A stretch of 44,598 bases of DNA from Rhizomucor pusillus (lineage: Eukaryota > Mucoromycota > Mucoromycetes > Mucorales > Lichtheimiaceae): the NCBI GenBank assembly GCA_900175165.2, contig FWWN02000605.1:1-44598 (forward strand), given 5' to 3'. Positions 34,173 through 44,098 of the stretch are shown piece by piece; the stretch's first letter is position 1, and each line of letters begins with the position of its first letter. Both the position numbers and the translations under genes were made by a program. The notes below the pieces were generated by a model, which was not told where the DNA came from, did not search any database, and saw only the letters and a list, made by a program, of their open reading frames with translations.

Positions 34173-34711
34173 AACACCAATAAATCTGCAACCTTATTTT
34201 TTGTTTTTCTTGTTGACAGAACAACCACCACAAAGTCCGGTCGCCTGTTGCTACGTTTACTTTTACTGTAGACGGTCAGCGGAGTAGTCTATCACTACAG
34301 AGCCAGCATTGGCGGTACTCAAAGGGGATTACATCCAGAATGCATAAGCTCAGGGGCATCTCAGCCGAGGTCAATTATTTGCATAGAATGCAATGTCAGA
34401 AAACTAGAAGCTACACTGTCTTGACAGAAAATCTTGCGTGTTAGAATGTCTTGCTGCATGGTACTGCACCGGGTCCACTAGCCCCTACATTGACGCTGCC
34501 GACGACAATGGATCTTGATAATGCATGAAATATTCGCAATATTTAGATCAAGCACGTGTAGTATTTATCACTCTGCAGATGCAGCCATTATGCAGATGGG
34601 AAGAACAACGTGCTAGAAAATCAGAAGAAATGTAAATTGTTCATCTTGACAACTGACGTGCATAATGGAGTTTGGGGGTGGTGCAAACTTCACATTTGCT
34701 CACGTTACAAA
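34173..34711. other. Intergenic region downstream of PNP
   Basis: This 539-bp stretch lies between the convergent ends of PNP and the small membrane-protein gene. I see no open frame with coding character, no RNA and no repeat. Confidence 0.5.
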
Positions 34712-35151
34712 TCACAGTGGTAAATCCTGACGAATCATATAACTCTCAATCAAGCCTGTGTGTGCATTGTATACCGAAAGCGTGTGAAATTGTTCTTTTG
34801 CCGCGCTCAGCATTGATGATATGTACTATGTAAAGGCTTACCGGGCAAAGTGATATCACGGCACAGTTCCGGTTCGTATTTGCATCGGCATGGATCGTCG
34901 TCTCGACGTTTAGGACCGGGCCTGTTGGAAACTCCTCGGGAAATCGATACAGTAACAAGAACAAGAAGTGCCAAGAATGTAAGAAAGCAGACAGAAAGCA
35001 TTTCTGCGATGGGTCGACGATTGCAAGATGGTAATATTGTCTCTATCGGACATTGTATTTGCAAAGAATTATTCTCATCATCATCGCAGAAAGGATTGTC
35101 GTCATGAGAATGCATTGAGGGGTGGGGGCTCGATCGCCGTCGGGCCAACAT
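34712..35151 (-). CDS. Small single-pass membrane protein, 117 aa
   Basis: Exons 34842-35151 and 34712-34755 join in phase 1 (86-nt intron); reading through instead ends the frame after LPGKPLHSTYHQC. The N-terminal half is acidic and His/Asp-rich. One hydrophobic helix follows (MLSVCFLTFLALLVLVTVSI), then a basic patch (RPGPKRRDDD) and a short Cys cluster CRCKYEPELC. No family is recognised. It may be a small ER or plasma membrane protein. It is divergent from the phosphodiesterase gene over 183 bp. The second exon is short, so the C-terminus is uncertain. Confidence 0.55.
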
Positions 35152-35213
35152 TTATAGTTAGCATCCTTTCCCGTGCGCACTCTTTTTTATAGGTTTGTGT
35201 TCACCGGCCAACA

Positions 35214-35275
35214 ACAACGCCTTGCCTTTTTTTTCTCTCTTTTCATCTCTTTTTTCTCTTCTGTAAAAACCCCAC
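35214..35275 (+). promoter_or_regulatory. CT-rich tract upstream of the phosphodiesterase gene
   Basis: A run of mostly T and C (with TTTTTTTTCTCTCTTTTC inside) lies about 60-120 bp before the ATG at 35335. It has the same orientation relative to the gene as the tracts before several other genes here. Confidence 0.5.
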
Positions 35276-35334
35276 ACTGTTTTACCTCCTTTTGCGTCCA
35301 GTAGCGATAATCACACAACAGAGTCGACGTACAC

Positions 35335-37196
35335 ATGCTTATACTAAAGTTCAACACCTTGTCAGCCCAAGATTTGTTCGCCATTGAACGTGTAAGTTTG
35401 TTGCTTGAAGGGCTGTAAGGAACCCGATTGTTTACGCCATGCTACATAACGGTCAGCGACTCTTTCGATGGCTGGACGCTCAAGGAACATGTGGAATCGA
35501 TGCTGACTTTAACGTCTTGGACTATGGTCGCACGGATTTGTACGGTCACCTGCTCGGCATCTTTGCGAAACTCGATATTTTCAAAGCTATTGGTGCAACT
35601 CCTTCGCAGATGCTCGATTTCTTTATCGACGTAGACGCTACTTATTTAAATGCTCCTTATCATTCATTCTATCACGCTGTCGACATTGTGACCGTCTTGT
35701 ATTATATCCTTACAGAACTGGCAGCTGATCACTACCTATCCGAGATGGATGTTGCTTCATTGATGATTGCAGCGTTGTGCCACGATGCTGGACATGTAAG
35801 TTTCTGTTTTTTTCTTATTGTATTTGTGCGTGAGAGTTTGTGTGCGTTTGTTTGCGGGAAGGGACACAAATAAGGAGTCAAGTTTATTCCCTTCAGACAA
35901 GGGAGGCGCGAGCACTTGCCGAGGCAGAAAAAGGAGTACAAATTGCCATATAGGGCGTTGCGCTTTGCCACTGGCGATATTGACCTAAACTTTATCACAT
36001 AGCCGGGCTACAACAACTTGTATCAAGTCAATTTCAAGACAGATCTCGCTACCCGCTATGGAAATACTTCAACCCTAGAAGCATACTCTGTGGATATTAC
36101 GCGCAACCTGCTAAGGCGGCATGGACTGATGAAAAATCTGGACTCAGCTACAGAGGAGCGCGTCTTGGCTACCATTGAAAACTTGATTCTATCTACCGAT
36201 ATGGTATACCACTATGAACTTCAAGAACAGCTTGGAGCTTTGGAAGACACGCTCGCCAATGACGATGCAAGTGACTGGTACGATGCATACGATGCAGATA
36301 TCAGTGACACAGACAGTCTGTACTTTTCATCTGCGGACGATGACTCGTCTATATCAACATCTAACGCAACAACCAGCTGCGAAATGTGCGATGACACGAC
36401 GCTGCTTCTTAAGCAAGAACAGCGCCGGAGTCTCTGTCGGATTTTGCTTCACGCAGCAGATATAAGCAACACTGTGCGTCCCTGGGCCATCTCGAAGCAG
36501 TGGTCGGATCTTATCGTGCAAGAGTTCTTCCAACAGGGCGACGCAGAGCGACAGGCTGGTCTGGATATATCGCCTGGAATGGACCGAAGTCAGTCGACGC
36601 AGCCAAACATCAGTCTCAAATTTGGTGACTTTGTCGTCAAGCCATACTTTGAAGCACTTGCAGCTGTCCTACCTGCAGCCCAGTCGTTCCTGAGGACGTT
36701 GGCGGAGAATCGAAGTGAATGGGAGCGTCTCAAGGACTGCCCAGAAGCGGCATCACCACCGCCTCCTCCTGCGCACGAGCGCCAGTTCCCTGCTAGTCTA
36801 CTTCCTGCTCAGCCAGTGTTAAACCCAGCGGGCCGACGAGTTAGCGTAGCAGCAGGCATGGTTGTAATTCCAGACCATCGAATATCCCGTCGCTCAAAGC
36901 AAAAAGGTTCCAAAATAAGAAGACAACTTGGATCTAGGAGCGCCAGCCACTCTGGACTGCCGAGAATCTCCCTGCCAGAGAGTAACATAAACGAAACTGT
37001 ATCCTTTGCGCATCGCCGCCAAAGCGAACAGACATATAGCTTTTACGGAGCTCCGTATTGTATATCACCTACTCTCTTGAGACCTGTGGCATTTGATTCG
37101 CCCTCGTCTGGTTCGCTAACTGTATACGACCAGGATAAATACGTACATGCATCGCCGCCGCCGCCGCCACGACGAAGCCAGCCTCGCGTTGCCTGA
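35335..37196 (+). CDS. 3',5'-cyclic-nucleotide phosphodiesterase (class I, HD type), 529 aa
   Basis: Hydrolyses cAMP and so dampens PKA signalling. Exons: 35335-35391 (57 nt), 35457-35795, 36003-37196; 1590 nt in frame. The short first exon gives MLILKFNTLSAQDLFAIER, which continues smoothly into RLFRWLDAQGT. Metal-binding marks of class I PDEs: YHSFYHAVDIVTVLYYIL, HDAGH joined by splicing to PGYNNLYQVN, and LLHAADISNTVRPW. A family-typical glutamine-site region is FGDFVVKPYFEAL. An acidic Asp/Ser insertion (about residues 220-255) interrupts the catalytic domain, and a Pro/Arg-rich tail of about 140 residues follows it, probably regulatory. Intron 2 is 207 nt, by far the longest in the window. 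Confidence 0.92.
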
Positions 37197-37702
37197 TATT
37201 CAACAACTCGCTTCCATACCACGAATAGCCCGCCCCGCCCCTAACCGCCATGTAACCCAGTTAGTTGTATCTGCATGCTGTTTTCTCATTTTCTTTTGTG
37301 TACAAGTCACTTTCCCTTTTTCTTCTGTGTATCATAATGTTATTCTCACATCACAATATACGCTGCACATATCCATATTGTCAGATCAGTACTCCCTAAA
37401 CGTTTGCAGGCTGATCATCGTCAGCAACGTGCACGTTCTAATGACCAAAAACGGTGCCAAACCTGTTTGGTTTGGAAGTCTGAGTGTCAATGGGGAGCAA
37501 ACGGATGCGTAATAGGATTGGGTAGATGTTGTGCAACAACAAACAGATTGACCTTTTTCGCCATGGACTCGTCCACATGGCCAACCTCTTGTCCCTCCAA
37601 ATTTTTTATTTTTTTTCTTTTTCTCTTTCTCTTCTTTTTCTCTTTCTCACCAGGCCGGTGGTCTCGTCTGTCTTCCATACATCATCTTTTTCATTGCTCG
37701 AC
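37197..37702. other. Region between the PDE and RGS genes, with a long CT-rich tract
   Basis: This 506-bp stretch contains a T/C-only tract of about 50 bases (about 37600-37650). The tract ends in CACCAG, which also looks like a splice acceptor, so a 5' UTR intron of the RGS gene is possible. A short frame with ATG at 37562 leads nowhere. No gene is called. Confidence 0.5.
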
Positions 37703-38497
37703 ATGGAGGAACCCACACTCGAATCCGTGCTGTGCAACAGGACAACTGATTTGTTTCGAGATTTCGTGGCGTTCCTGCAGCAAACATTCTGCACTGAGAA
37801 CTTGTATTTCTGGCTCGCTGTTCAACAATACATAGAGGACTGCCGCCAACTTGGTCATACGTCAGCAGAAGATGCACCGCTTCTGCAGCATAGTCTGAGC
37901 TCACGTGTGATAGTGAGCAACAACAAGTCGTTTGACTTTTCAGTTAGCGACAGCGGCGTGTTATCTCCCAAGGAAAATGACACTTTTGGGATGCTCCAGG
38001 AAAACTGTCTCGGTATCATCCGCAACCACATTCGACCCAATTCGCCGCAGGAGATCAACATTCCTTGCGATATGAGGCAAGCGATCCTGCAGCGTGTAAA
38101 CGACGGATGTTTCCATCCAGCCATCTTTGCGCCCGCCTCTGAAGCCGTCGTTGAGCTGATGCGGGCGAATGCCTTTATCCCCTGGATGACAGACAGACCC
38201 CTTCGCGACAGAAGGACCCTGCCATGCTCCTTATCGCTTCCTAATCATCTCAACTATCTGACATCTTCCTCCTGCTCCAGCGTCCACTCTGAACCGCTTT
38301 CTAACCCACCACCGTCACCTGTCAAACGACACCAGCTGTTGCTTCGACGTGTTAAGAAATCATTGGGTCTCATACCTAAGCAACATCATCAACAACAGCA
38401 AAACCAGCAGGTATCCGTGTCCGCACCTAGCACCCCACGCACTTCTGATGAAAGCACGCGAAGTGTCTGGCCGCCGTTCAAAAAGATGCAACGGTGA
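37703..38497 (+). CDS. RGS-domain protein (GTPase activator for G-alpha), 264 aa
   Basis: Single exon from a good ATG context (ACATGG). The RGS domain fills about residues 3-175: TLESVLCNRTTDLFRDFVAF and LQQTFCTENLYFWLAVQQY at the start, then an insertion of about 55 residues, then INIPCDMRQAILQRVNDG and HPAIFAPASEAVVELMRANA. The C-terminal ~95 residues are Ser/Pro/Gln-rich, with a basic segment (KRHQLLLRRVKKSLGLIPK) that could touch membrane lipids. It is expected to speed GTP hydrolysis by G-alpha and so end receptor signalling. It lies head-to-tail behind the phosphodiesterase gene, whose product acts on the same pathway. Confidence 0.9.
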   Translation: MEEPTLESVLCNRTTDLFRDFVAFLQQTFCTENLYFWLAVQQYIEDCRQLGHTSAEDAPLLQHSLSSRVIVSNNKSFDFSVSDSGVLSPKENDTFGMLQENCLGIIRNHIRPNSPQEINIPCDMRQAILQRVNDGCFHPAIFAPASEAVVELMRANAFIPWMTDRPLRDRRTLPCSLSLPNHLNYLTSSSCSSVHSEPLSNPPPSPVKRHQLLLRRVKKSLGLIPKQHHQQQQNQQVSVSAPSTPRTSDESTRSVWPPFKKMQR

Positions 38498-38865
38498 TGA
38501 ATATACCCTATGTAAACTTTGCCTTCCCAAATCAAGAACATCGCACGCATATATAACATATACTTTTTAAACGGCAAAACCGATCCGATACATCAAGACA
38601 CCTCTCCTTTCCCCACCCTCACCCCTTTTCAAAGCACATCGCACCAACCATCATCACCATCTAGACGAATCTTGCCCGTTGCATTCCATATCCCTCTTTT
38701 TCATTTGTACAATAACGCATATCTCGTTTTTTTCCTGGCATATTTACTATATAAATATAACGTTTTTATGCATACAAAAAAGGGCTTAGACCCTGTGTTG
38801 TGTATATGAAGAAGCAAGAATGTACAATGAAAGCAAAAAATGGCGCAAGAATTTTTCGGGGTGGG
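38498..38865. other. Convergent 3' flanks of the RGS and KH genes
   Basis: This 368-bp, AT-rich stretch contains TATAAATATAA-type sequence suited to 3'-end formation. No gene or RNA is seen. Confidence 0.5.
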
Positions 38866-39773
38866 CTAGAACCATCCACCTAGTTTTCCGGATTCGTCGA
38901 GGTTGTGCGAGAGTTCACTTAATCCTGGCTGTTCGTCCAAGTCGTCAAACCAAGTCTCCCTTCCATCACGGTCATCATCGTCGTCTGCAAAGTACATCAA
39001 TGTAAATATTCTATTGAGATCATGGACGGTTCGCGAGGGTGTCTTGACAGGAAAATCAAGCGACAAGTTCCTGCCTCGAAACAGGTCTTGCTGCGGAGGG
39101 CGGAAATTGCTAGCTTGAGGTTCATAGTAGATATTGTATGGGGATTGGGCGACATCAATGTGATCGGATATGAATAGTGCCAGCAGCCGGACAGCCGTCT
39201 CAAACGATTCCAACGTCGAGTAGTTGAGTTCGTGGAAAAAGATCTTCAGGATGTAATCGGTTGTGTTTGGTAAAGGTTCGCGGTATAGATAGATTTTCGC
39301 TTTGCTCTCGCTCTGGATCTTTGCAAGCGGGCATCGTTCCTGCTCCTCGTCATCCTCTTGCAGCAGTAACCGCACTAGCTCAGCAGGCACCAGGAAATGT
39401 AACCCAAAGTCGAACGACTGCTGCCCAAGTTATTAGTACTTGGTTACACCACACTGCCATGTAATATTTCCCTCCCACTTGCCTGCACCACTGACGTACT
39501 GAATGCTCGGTACATTCGTATCAGTGCCTCGCGACATGCTCCCGCCGTGTTTGTCGGCCGGCCAAAGACGAACATTAATCGTGCTTCAATCTCTTCCCCC
39601 TGTGGCTTCAGGAGGATTCTGACATTGTGAATGTCTTGGATCTGCTGGTGCGTGTGCCCTTTTGTGCCCAATAGGACTCCTACTCGCGTTGGAGGCACCA
39701 GTGCTCGTAGAATGATCGGCTTTTGATTCTCGTCATCTTTTAACAAAAAGTTTTCAAACTTGGCCAAATTCAT
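38866..39773 (-). CDS. Two-KH-domain RNA-binding protein, 281 aa
   Basis: Exons 39483-39773 and 38866-39420 join in phase 0. The intron (39421-39482, 62 nt) starts GCAAGT after CAG and has a textbook TACTAATAAC branch, so it is a GC-AG intron. Without splicing the first frame ends after GSVV. First KH domain: KPIILRALVPPTRVGVLLGT, KGHTHQQIQDIHNVRILLKP. Second: FLVPAELVRLLLQ, LAKIQSESKAKIYLYREPLP. The second lacks a clear GxxG loop (LLQEDDEEQERC instead), so it may bind protein or have lost RNA contact. The C-terminus is acidic (FADDDDDRDG, WFDDLDEQ). An extra 5' exon starting near 39900 is possible. Likely cytoplasmic mRNA regulation. Confidence 0.75.
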
Positions 39774-40317
39774 GACCTTTCTGGAATGGGGAACAACTCG
39801 GGATGGCGATGACAAACAAAAGCGCAAGATCAAATAATAATTTGCGCCAAGTGTCTCAGTCCATTAAGATTATTCATTGAACGTTCTACATACAAATCAT
39901 CGATTGTATGCATCGCTGTTTGCCATGTAGAATGGCACTTGGTTGGTAAACGCACGATACATTGTGTAGTTTTGTTTGCGTTAGAAACTTATTTTGGTTT
40001 CAATGCGCATGCCATCTAAGCAAACACTGTGGCTGCAAGAATCGATCAAGGCACATGTACTAGTATCCGACATTGTTAGGAAGGATACATAGTCTTTCTT
40101 CACAGCGTAGCGTAAGTTGTCCAAGCATATGAATTCATTTACGTTGCCGCACAGACCCTAAAGATGTGCCTGAAACCGGAAAATCGCATCAAAAAAAAGA
40201 TCCAAGGTGAGTCACAGCCTCTATCGACCAAGCGCAGACTGGGTATTTTCAGGCCGCTCCGATAGAAAAACTTGCTGTTCCTCGTCCTCCTCCTCCTACA
40301 CTTTGTTCGCATTCGCT
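39774..40317. other. Divergent intergenic region of the KH and HOM2 genes
   Basis: This 544-bp stretch holds both promoters. A TGAGTCA site lies near HOM2 and a pyrimidine-rich tract directly precedes the HOM2 ATG. No RNA gene or repeat seen. Confidence 0.5.
40208..40214 (+). promoter_or_regulatory. TGAGTCA, Gcn4/CPC1-type site upstream of HOM2
   Basis: This is the exact 7-bp palindromic core bound by Gcn4-family bZIP factors, 104 bp upstream of the HOM2 ATG. Yeast HOM genes are under general amino-acid control, so the site fits its gene. A caveat: the same bases form a GTGAGT splice donor, and TATTTTCAG follows 40 bases later, so a 46-nt 5' UTR intron is an alternative reading. Confidence 0.45.
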
Positions 40318-41458
40318 ATGGCACCAACAAAGAAGGTCGGCATTCTCGGCGCTACCGGCACCGTCGGTCAACGATTCATTTTGCTTCTTGCAGACCACCC
40401 GGTCTTTACCATTCATGCTCTCGGTGCTTCTTCCCGATCAGCTGGAAAGCCATATCAGGAAGCTGTCAAGTGGAAGCAGAGCAAGCCGATTCCTTCCAAT
40501 GTCGAAAACATGATTGTCAAAGCTTGCGTTGCCGAAGAATTCAAAGAATGTGACGTTGTCTTCTCCGGTCTCGACTCTGACGTCGCCGGCGATATTGGCA
40601 AGTAACAGAATCTTTTTGGTACTGCAAAGTATGGGTCAAGCTGACTAGATATTTGTTCCAACAATGACAGAAATGGCATTTTTGAAGGCCAACTTGGTTG
40701 TCTTTTCCAACGCAAAGAACTATCGTCGCGAACCCACCGTCCCTCTCATTGTTCCTACTGTCAACACCAGCCACTTTGATCTCGTCCCTCACCAGCGCTC
40801 CGTATACGGCCAATCGAAAGGCTTCCTCATCACCAATGCTAACTGCTCCACAACCGGCCTTGTTGTCCCGTTGAAGGCCCTCCAGGATGCATTTGGCCCC
40901 ATGACTCACATTATCGTTCACACCCAGCAGGCTATCTCTGGTGCCGGATACCCAGGTGTACCCAGTTTGGATATTCTGGACAACATTGTACCTTACATTT
41001 CCGGAGAGGAAGAGAAGATGGAATGGGAGACTTGCAAGATTCTTGGTGGATCCGATGGTAAGCAATTTTTGCCATTGACCGAAACCACTGTCTCTGCTAC
41101 CTGCACTCGAGTACCTGTGCTCGATGGCCACCTGGAGTCTGTATCCGTTAAATTTGCCAACGGCGCACCCGCGATTGAAGAAGTCTACCGCGTTTTGGAC
41201 GAATATACCTGCGAAGCGCAGACACTGAAGTGCCACTCTGCACCCAAAAAGGCCATCTTGATCAACAAGGCTGCTGACCGTCCTCAACCACGACTGGATC
41301 GTGATTTGCAAAAGGGCCAAACAGTTACCGTCGGTCGCGTGCGTCCATGCCCCGTTTTGGATATCAAGTTCACTTTGCTCATTCACAACACCGTCCTGGG
41401 TGCCGCAGGCAGCTCCGTGCTCAACGCTGAAGTTGCTGTAGCCAAGGGCCTTTTGTAG
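40318..41458 (+). CDS. HOM2: Aspartate-semialdehyde dehydrogenase, 355 aa
   Basis: Reduces aspartyl-4-phosphate to aspartate semialdehyde with NADPH, the second step towards threonine, methionine and (in some fungi) lysine. Exons 40318-40597 and 40671-41458 total 1068 nt. Marks: the nucleotide loop VGILGATGTVGQRF (7-20), SSRSAGKPY, FSGLDSDVAGDI, FSNAKNYRREPTVPL, catalytic Cys152 in TNANCSTTG, QQAISGAGYPGVPS and TVTVGRVRPC. Only a GC donor (GCAAGT at 40598) keeps the frame and yields GDIEMAFLKANL, matching the family; the nearby GTAACA is out of phase. The intron is 73 nt with a CTGAC branch. The stop is 32 bp from the decayed methyltransferase locus. Confidence 0.95.
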
Positions 41459-41490
41459 AATGTATAAAAAATTTTATTATTCTTTCTTTC

Positions 41491-42795
41491 TCATTGTTGT
41501 CTTTTACGCCCGTGATACACGAACCACAACATATTGGTCTCATTTTGCTTGCATTCCTCCGCACATTCATTGATGAAGCGCTTGTATCCATCAAGCTCCT
41601 TGATGTTTTCGTCAAACTGGGCAACTCGACTGTGCAGCGCCTCGGAGGCCTGTGCAAAGTCGTCCCAGAATAGTTTGCCCATCTTGCCGTGGTTCATTGG
41701 AAACGGATATACTTTGCATGTCAGTTGCTCTAGTTCCTGAGTAGGTTCTAAATACTTTTTGCCCAATTCCTCCCCAATCTTCATGCTGATGGCTCTCGCA
41801 GTGCATATCTTGTTCACTGGCCTTGTTATTAGAAAATATACGATGCGTGATGTTTTTCTTCTTCGTATGTATACAAACTCATATTCGTCAAATGGCGCGT
41901 TTTCGTACCATGGTTCTGGAAATCTGTATCACTCTCTGGAAACTTGTGTAAGCATCGGTGCTGCCCGAGCTCGTAATGTAATGTATGTACCTCTACGAAT
42001 TCTATCCATCCACCCGGTTTAAGGACTCACAACAATTCGTTGAGTGTCTATAGCTGCGCGATTAGCAATACTACTTTTACTCGAACAATAAGATCACAAT
42101 GTGCTATGCATACATTTTTCCAATCGTCACCGGTCAGTCCAAAGATTAAGAGTCGTTGATAAATAAAGTCAAAGTGACTGTCAGGGAACGGTATCTTTTC
42201 TACAATGTTGGCGGTTTGGAATATGCAATTTTGAGGCTTGATACTTTCGGGAAACACGGCTGAAGCGTCGGCACCGTAAAACTTGGAATGTGGATACCTT
42301 TCAGCCATATCTAAAGATCAAGTCCCTGGACCTAACAAAACCAAATTCATCAATATGTCAATAAGACCGTTACTTTGTGTAGAGACATTTAACGCATCCA
42401 GAATCCAGTACATTTATTCCCTTTTTCGAGCTCCTCTTGGATCGGCGGATGGAAGTTCCTACACAGAATTGCTAAGGATCATACGCGCGTGCTAGATTAC
42501 TCAAACCATGTATCATACCCGCCCATAATATGCGAAATAATCCAATGCTGCTGGTGTATCCGGTCAACCTCTATTCGTATGGCTTTCGTAAGATATGCTT
42601 CAAGCACTGGCAATAATGTAGATAATTATACCTTCCATCGTCGTTTGGCAGTATATACGCTACGTTCTCGACATTGTGAAACCGCCTTCCACTTTCACAC
42701 TGATACGCGCTTCCGCTGCTGCCGCCACTGCCATTACCGCTCGCGGTCGTGCGTGAAGCGGACACGTTGCTGCTTGTTGATACAGTATACGCCAT
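41491..42795 (-). pseudogene. Decayed SAM-dependent methyltransferase gene
   Basis: Segments of a class I methyltransferase appear in the right order on the minus strand. An N-terminal Ser/Gly-rich part ends in RRFHNVENVAYILPNDD; then come VDRIHQQHWIISHIMGG, a VLDSGCG motif I, MAERYPHSKFYGADASAVFP, NIVEKIPFPDSHFDFIYQRL, VLKPGGWIEFVEV, PWYENAPFDEYEF and the C-terminal NHGKMGKLFWDDFAQASEAL. Short introns are still visible between them. Three breaks are clear. An extra base near 42418-42426 shifts the frame just before motif I. A TGA at 42318-42320 stands where the family has Trp after GPGT. A TGA at 42027-42029 stands where Arg is expected before VLKPGG. Both stops are G:C-to-A:T type. The N-terminal junction is also out of phase. 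No product is expected unless these are assembly errors. Confidence 0.7.
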
Positions 42796-44098
42796 CTTGC
42801 TGTTTCTCTTTCTCCGTGCTTGTAGTCGCTTCGATTTTATCTGCAGTTTAGAAAGAGGAGACAAGAAAAAAACCCATAACCAGGGCCAGTGGCAAAGAAA
42901 ATAGGAAGAGAAGAAAAAAGACAGAAAAAAGGGTAGAATAATTCTTGTGTCTTCTATAGCAGTCAGGTGGTGCCTACTATAGCAACAAAAAAAATGCGGA
43001 GTAATATATACTCTGCGCGTGGTCCCTTCAGCGATCTCTGTCACAAGTACTACTGTCACTCAAGAAAGTGAGATGTACGAACCTATCGCGCATCTCTCTG
43101 TCCACGTTCTCGATATTTCATCTGTCGGTCTCCTTGAATATATATCATTCACTGCAGTTACTGCTGCTGATGCTTCCTGTTATTGATTTCAGAACAGCCA
43201 CCATGCAGCTTTTTCCAGGTAGAGACATTGTAATTTGCCGAGCTTTATTGGCTATCATTGGATCGTCGCAGCGGCATTTGAATTGACATCCGCGGCACGC
43301 TGATGTCCGTGCACGTCGGCATTGCTGAAGGTGAACGTAAGATCGTCGTACAGAGATGCGACGACTACGTACGAAATCCTTGAAGCATGAAGAAACTGAA
43401 TCTCGCATCAAAGTAAATCGATTGTCTACAAAAGACTGAGCAAAAAGTAAGGCCCTGGGGCCTGAGAAAGCAAGAGAAAACCTTTTTCGATCATGTGAAA
43501 ATGCTCTCGCACCCAACAACAAGAAAGATTTTGACAGTAGTAGAAGCCGCAAGCAATGAAGAAAAAGAAATAGAGGTAAGGAAGTAAGCTAAAGAGCGTT
43601 AGACAGCACTGGCACTAGTCATGGGAAGACCTTGACTGCATTCCATTGCAAAGAAACCTGTCTTTGCTACAGAATCTCGATTCATTGTTGGAGCAGCACA
43701 CTTCGATTTTGACTGCCATAATAACATCGTTGCTTGACTCGACGCGTCTCGACGCACAAAACGCTATTCACAACACCTTTAGAGGCAACATAAATGGAAG
43801 AACAGGAAGGCGTGAACGTAAACGAGTAATCTTGCTACCAATCCACGTAAACAGACATTCTCGCAGCACACAACACTCGTAACATGCATGCAAGACACGA
43901 CAAGCAAAGCAGACGAAGAGTACTTTTTACAAGAGTTATCTTTATTCATTATTGTAAAAGAAGACATGAAGATGAAAAGATTAAGTCAAAAGCAATGTTT
44001 ATCAAAAGACAAAAGATTTCTATACTAAAGTAGTGCCGTTTGGTTCACGTCGACAAGAAGCCAACGATATATCCAGGGACCACCACGAGGAGGCGGCA
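42796..44098. other. Right-hand intergenic region
   Basis: The part next to 42795 is CT-rich on the minus strand, the leader of the decayed methyltransferase. The diverged repeat copy lies at about 43343-43448. Short open frames around 43068-43286 and 43646-43882 have no recognisable domain. No RNA gene seen. Confidence 0.45.
43343..43448 (-). repeat. Diverged dispersed repeat, right copy
   Basis: This aligns with about 436-548: ATCGTCGTACAGAGA, GAATCTCGC and AAAAAGTAA recur in order with many substitutions between. The minus-strand frame is open through the shared core in both copies and keeps RDSVS and SVRR. It sits just upstream of the decayed methyltransferase gene. Confidence 0.5.

Noticed and set aside
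37150..37170. GCC repeat near the PDE stop
   Set aside because: It encodes the Pro-rich tail of the phosphodiesterase.
40541..41386. 281-codon minus-strand open frame opposite HOM2
   Set aside because: It mirrors the codon bias of HOM2, has no domain and would overlap a strongly supported gene completely.
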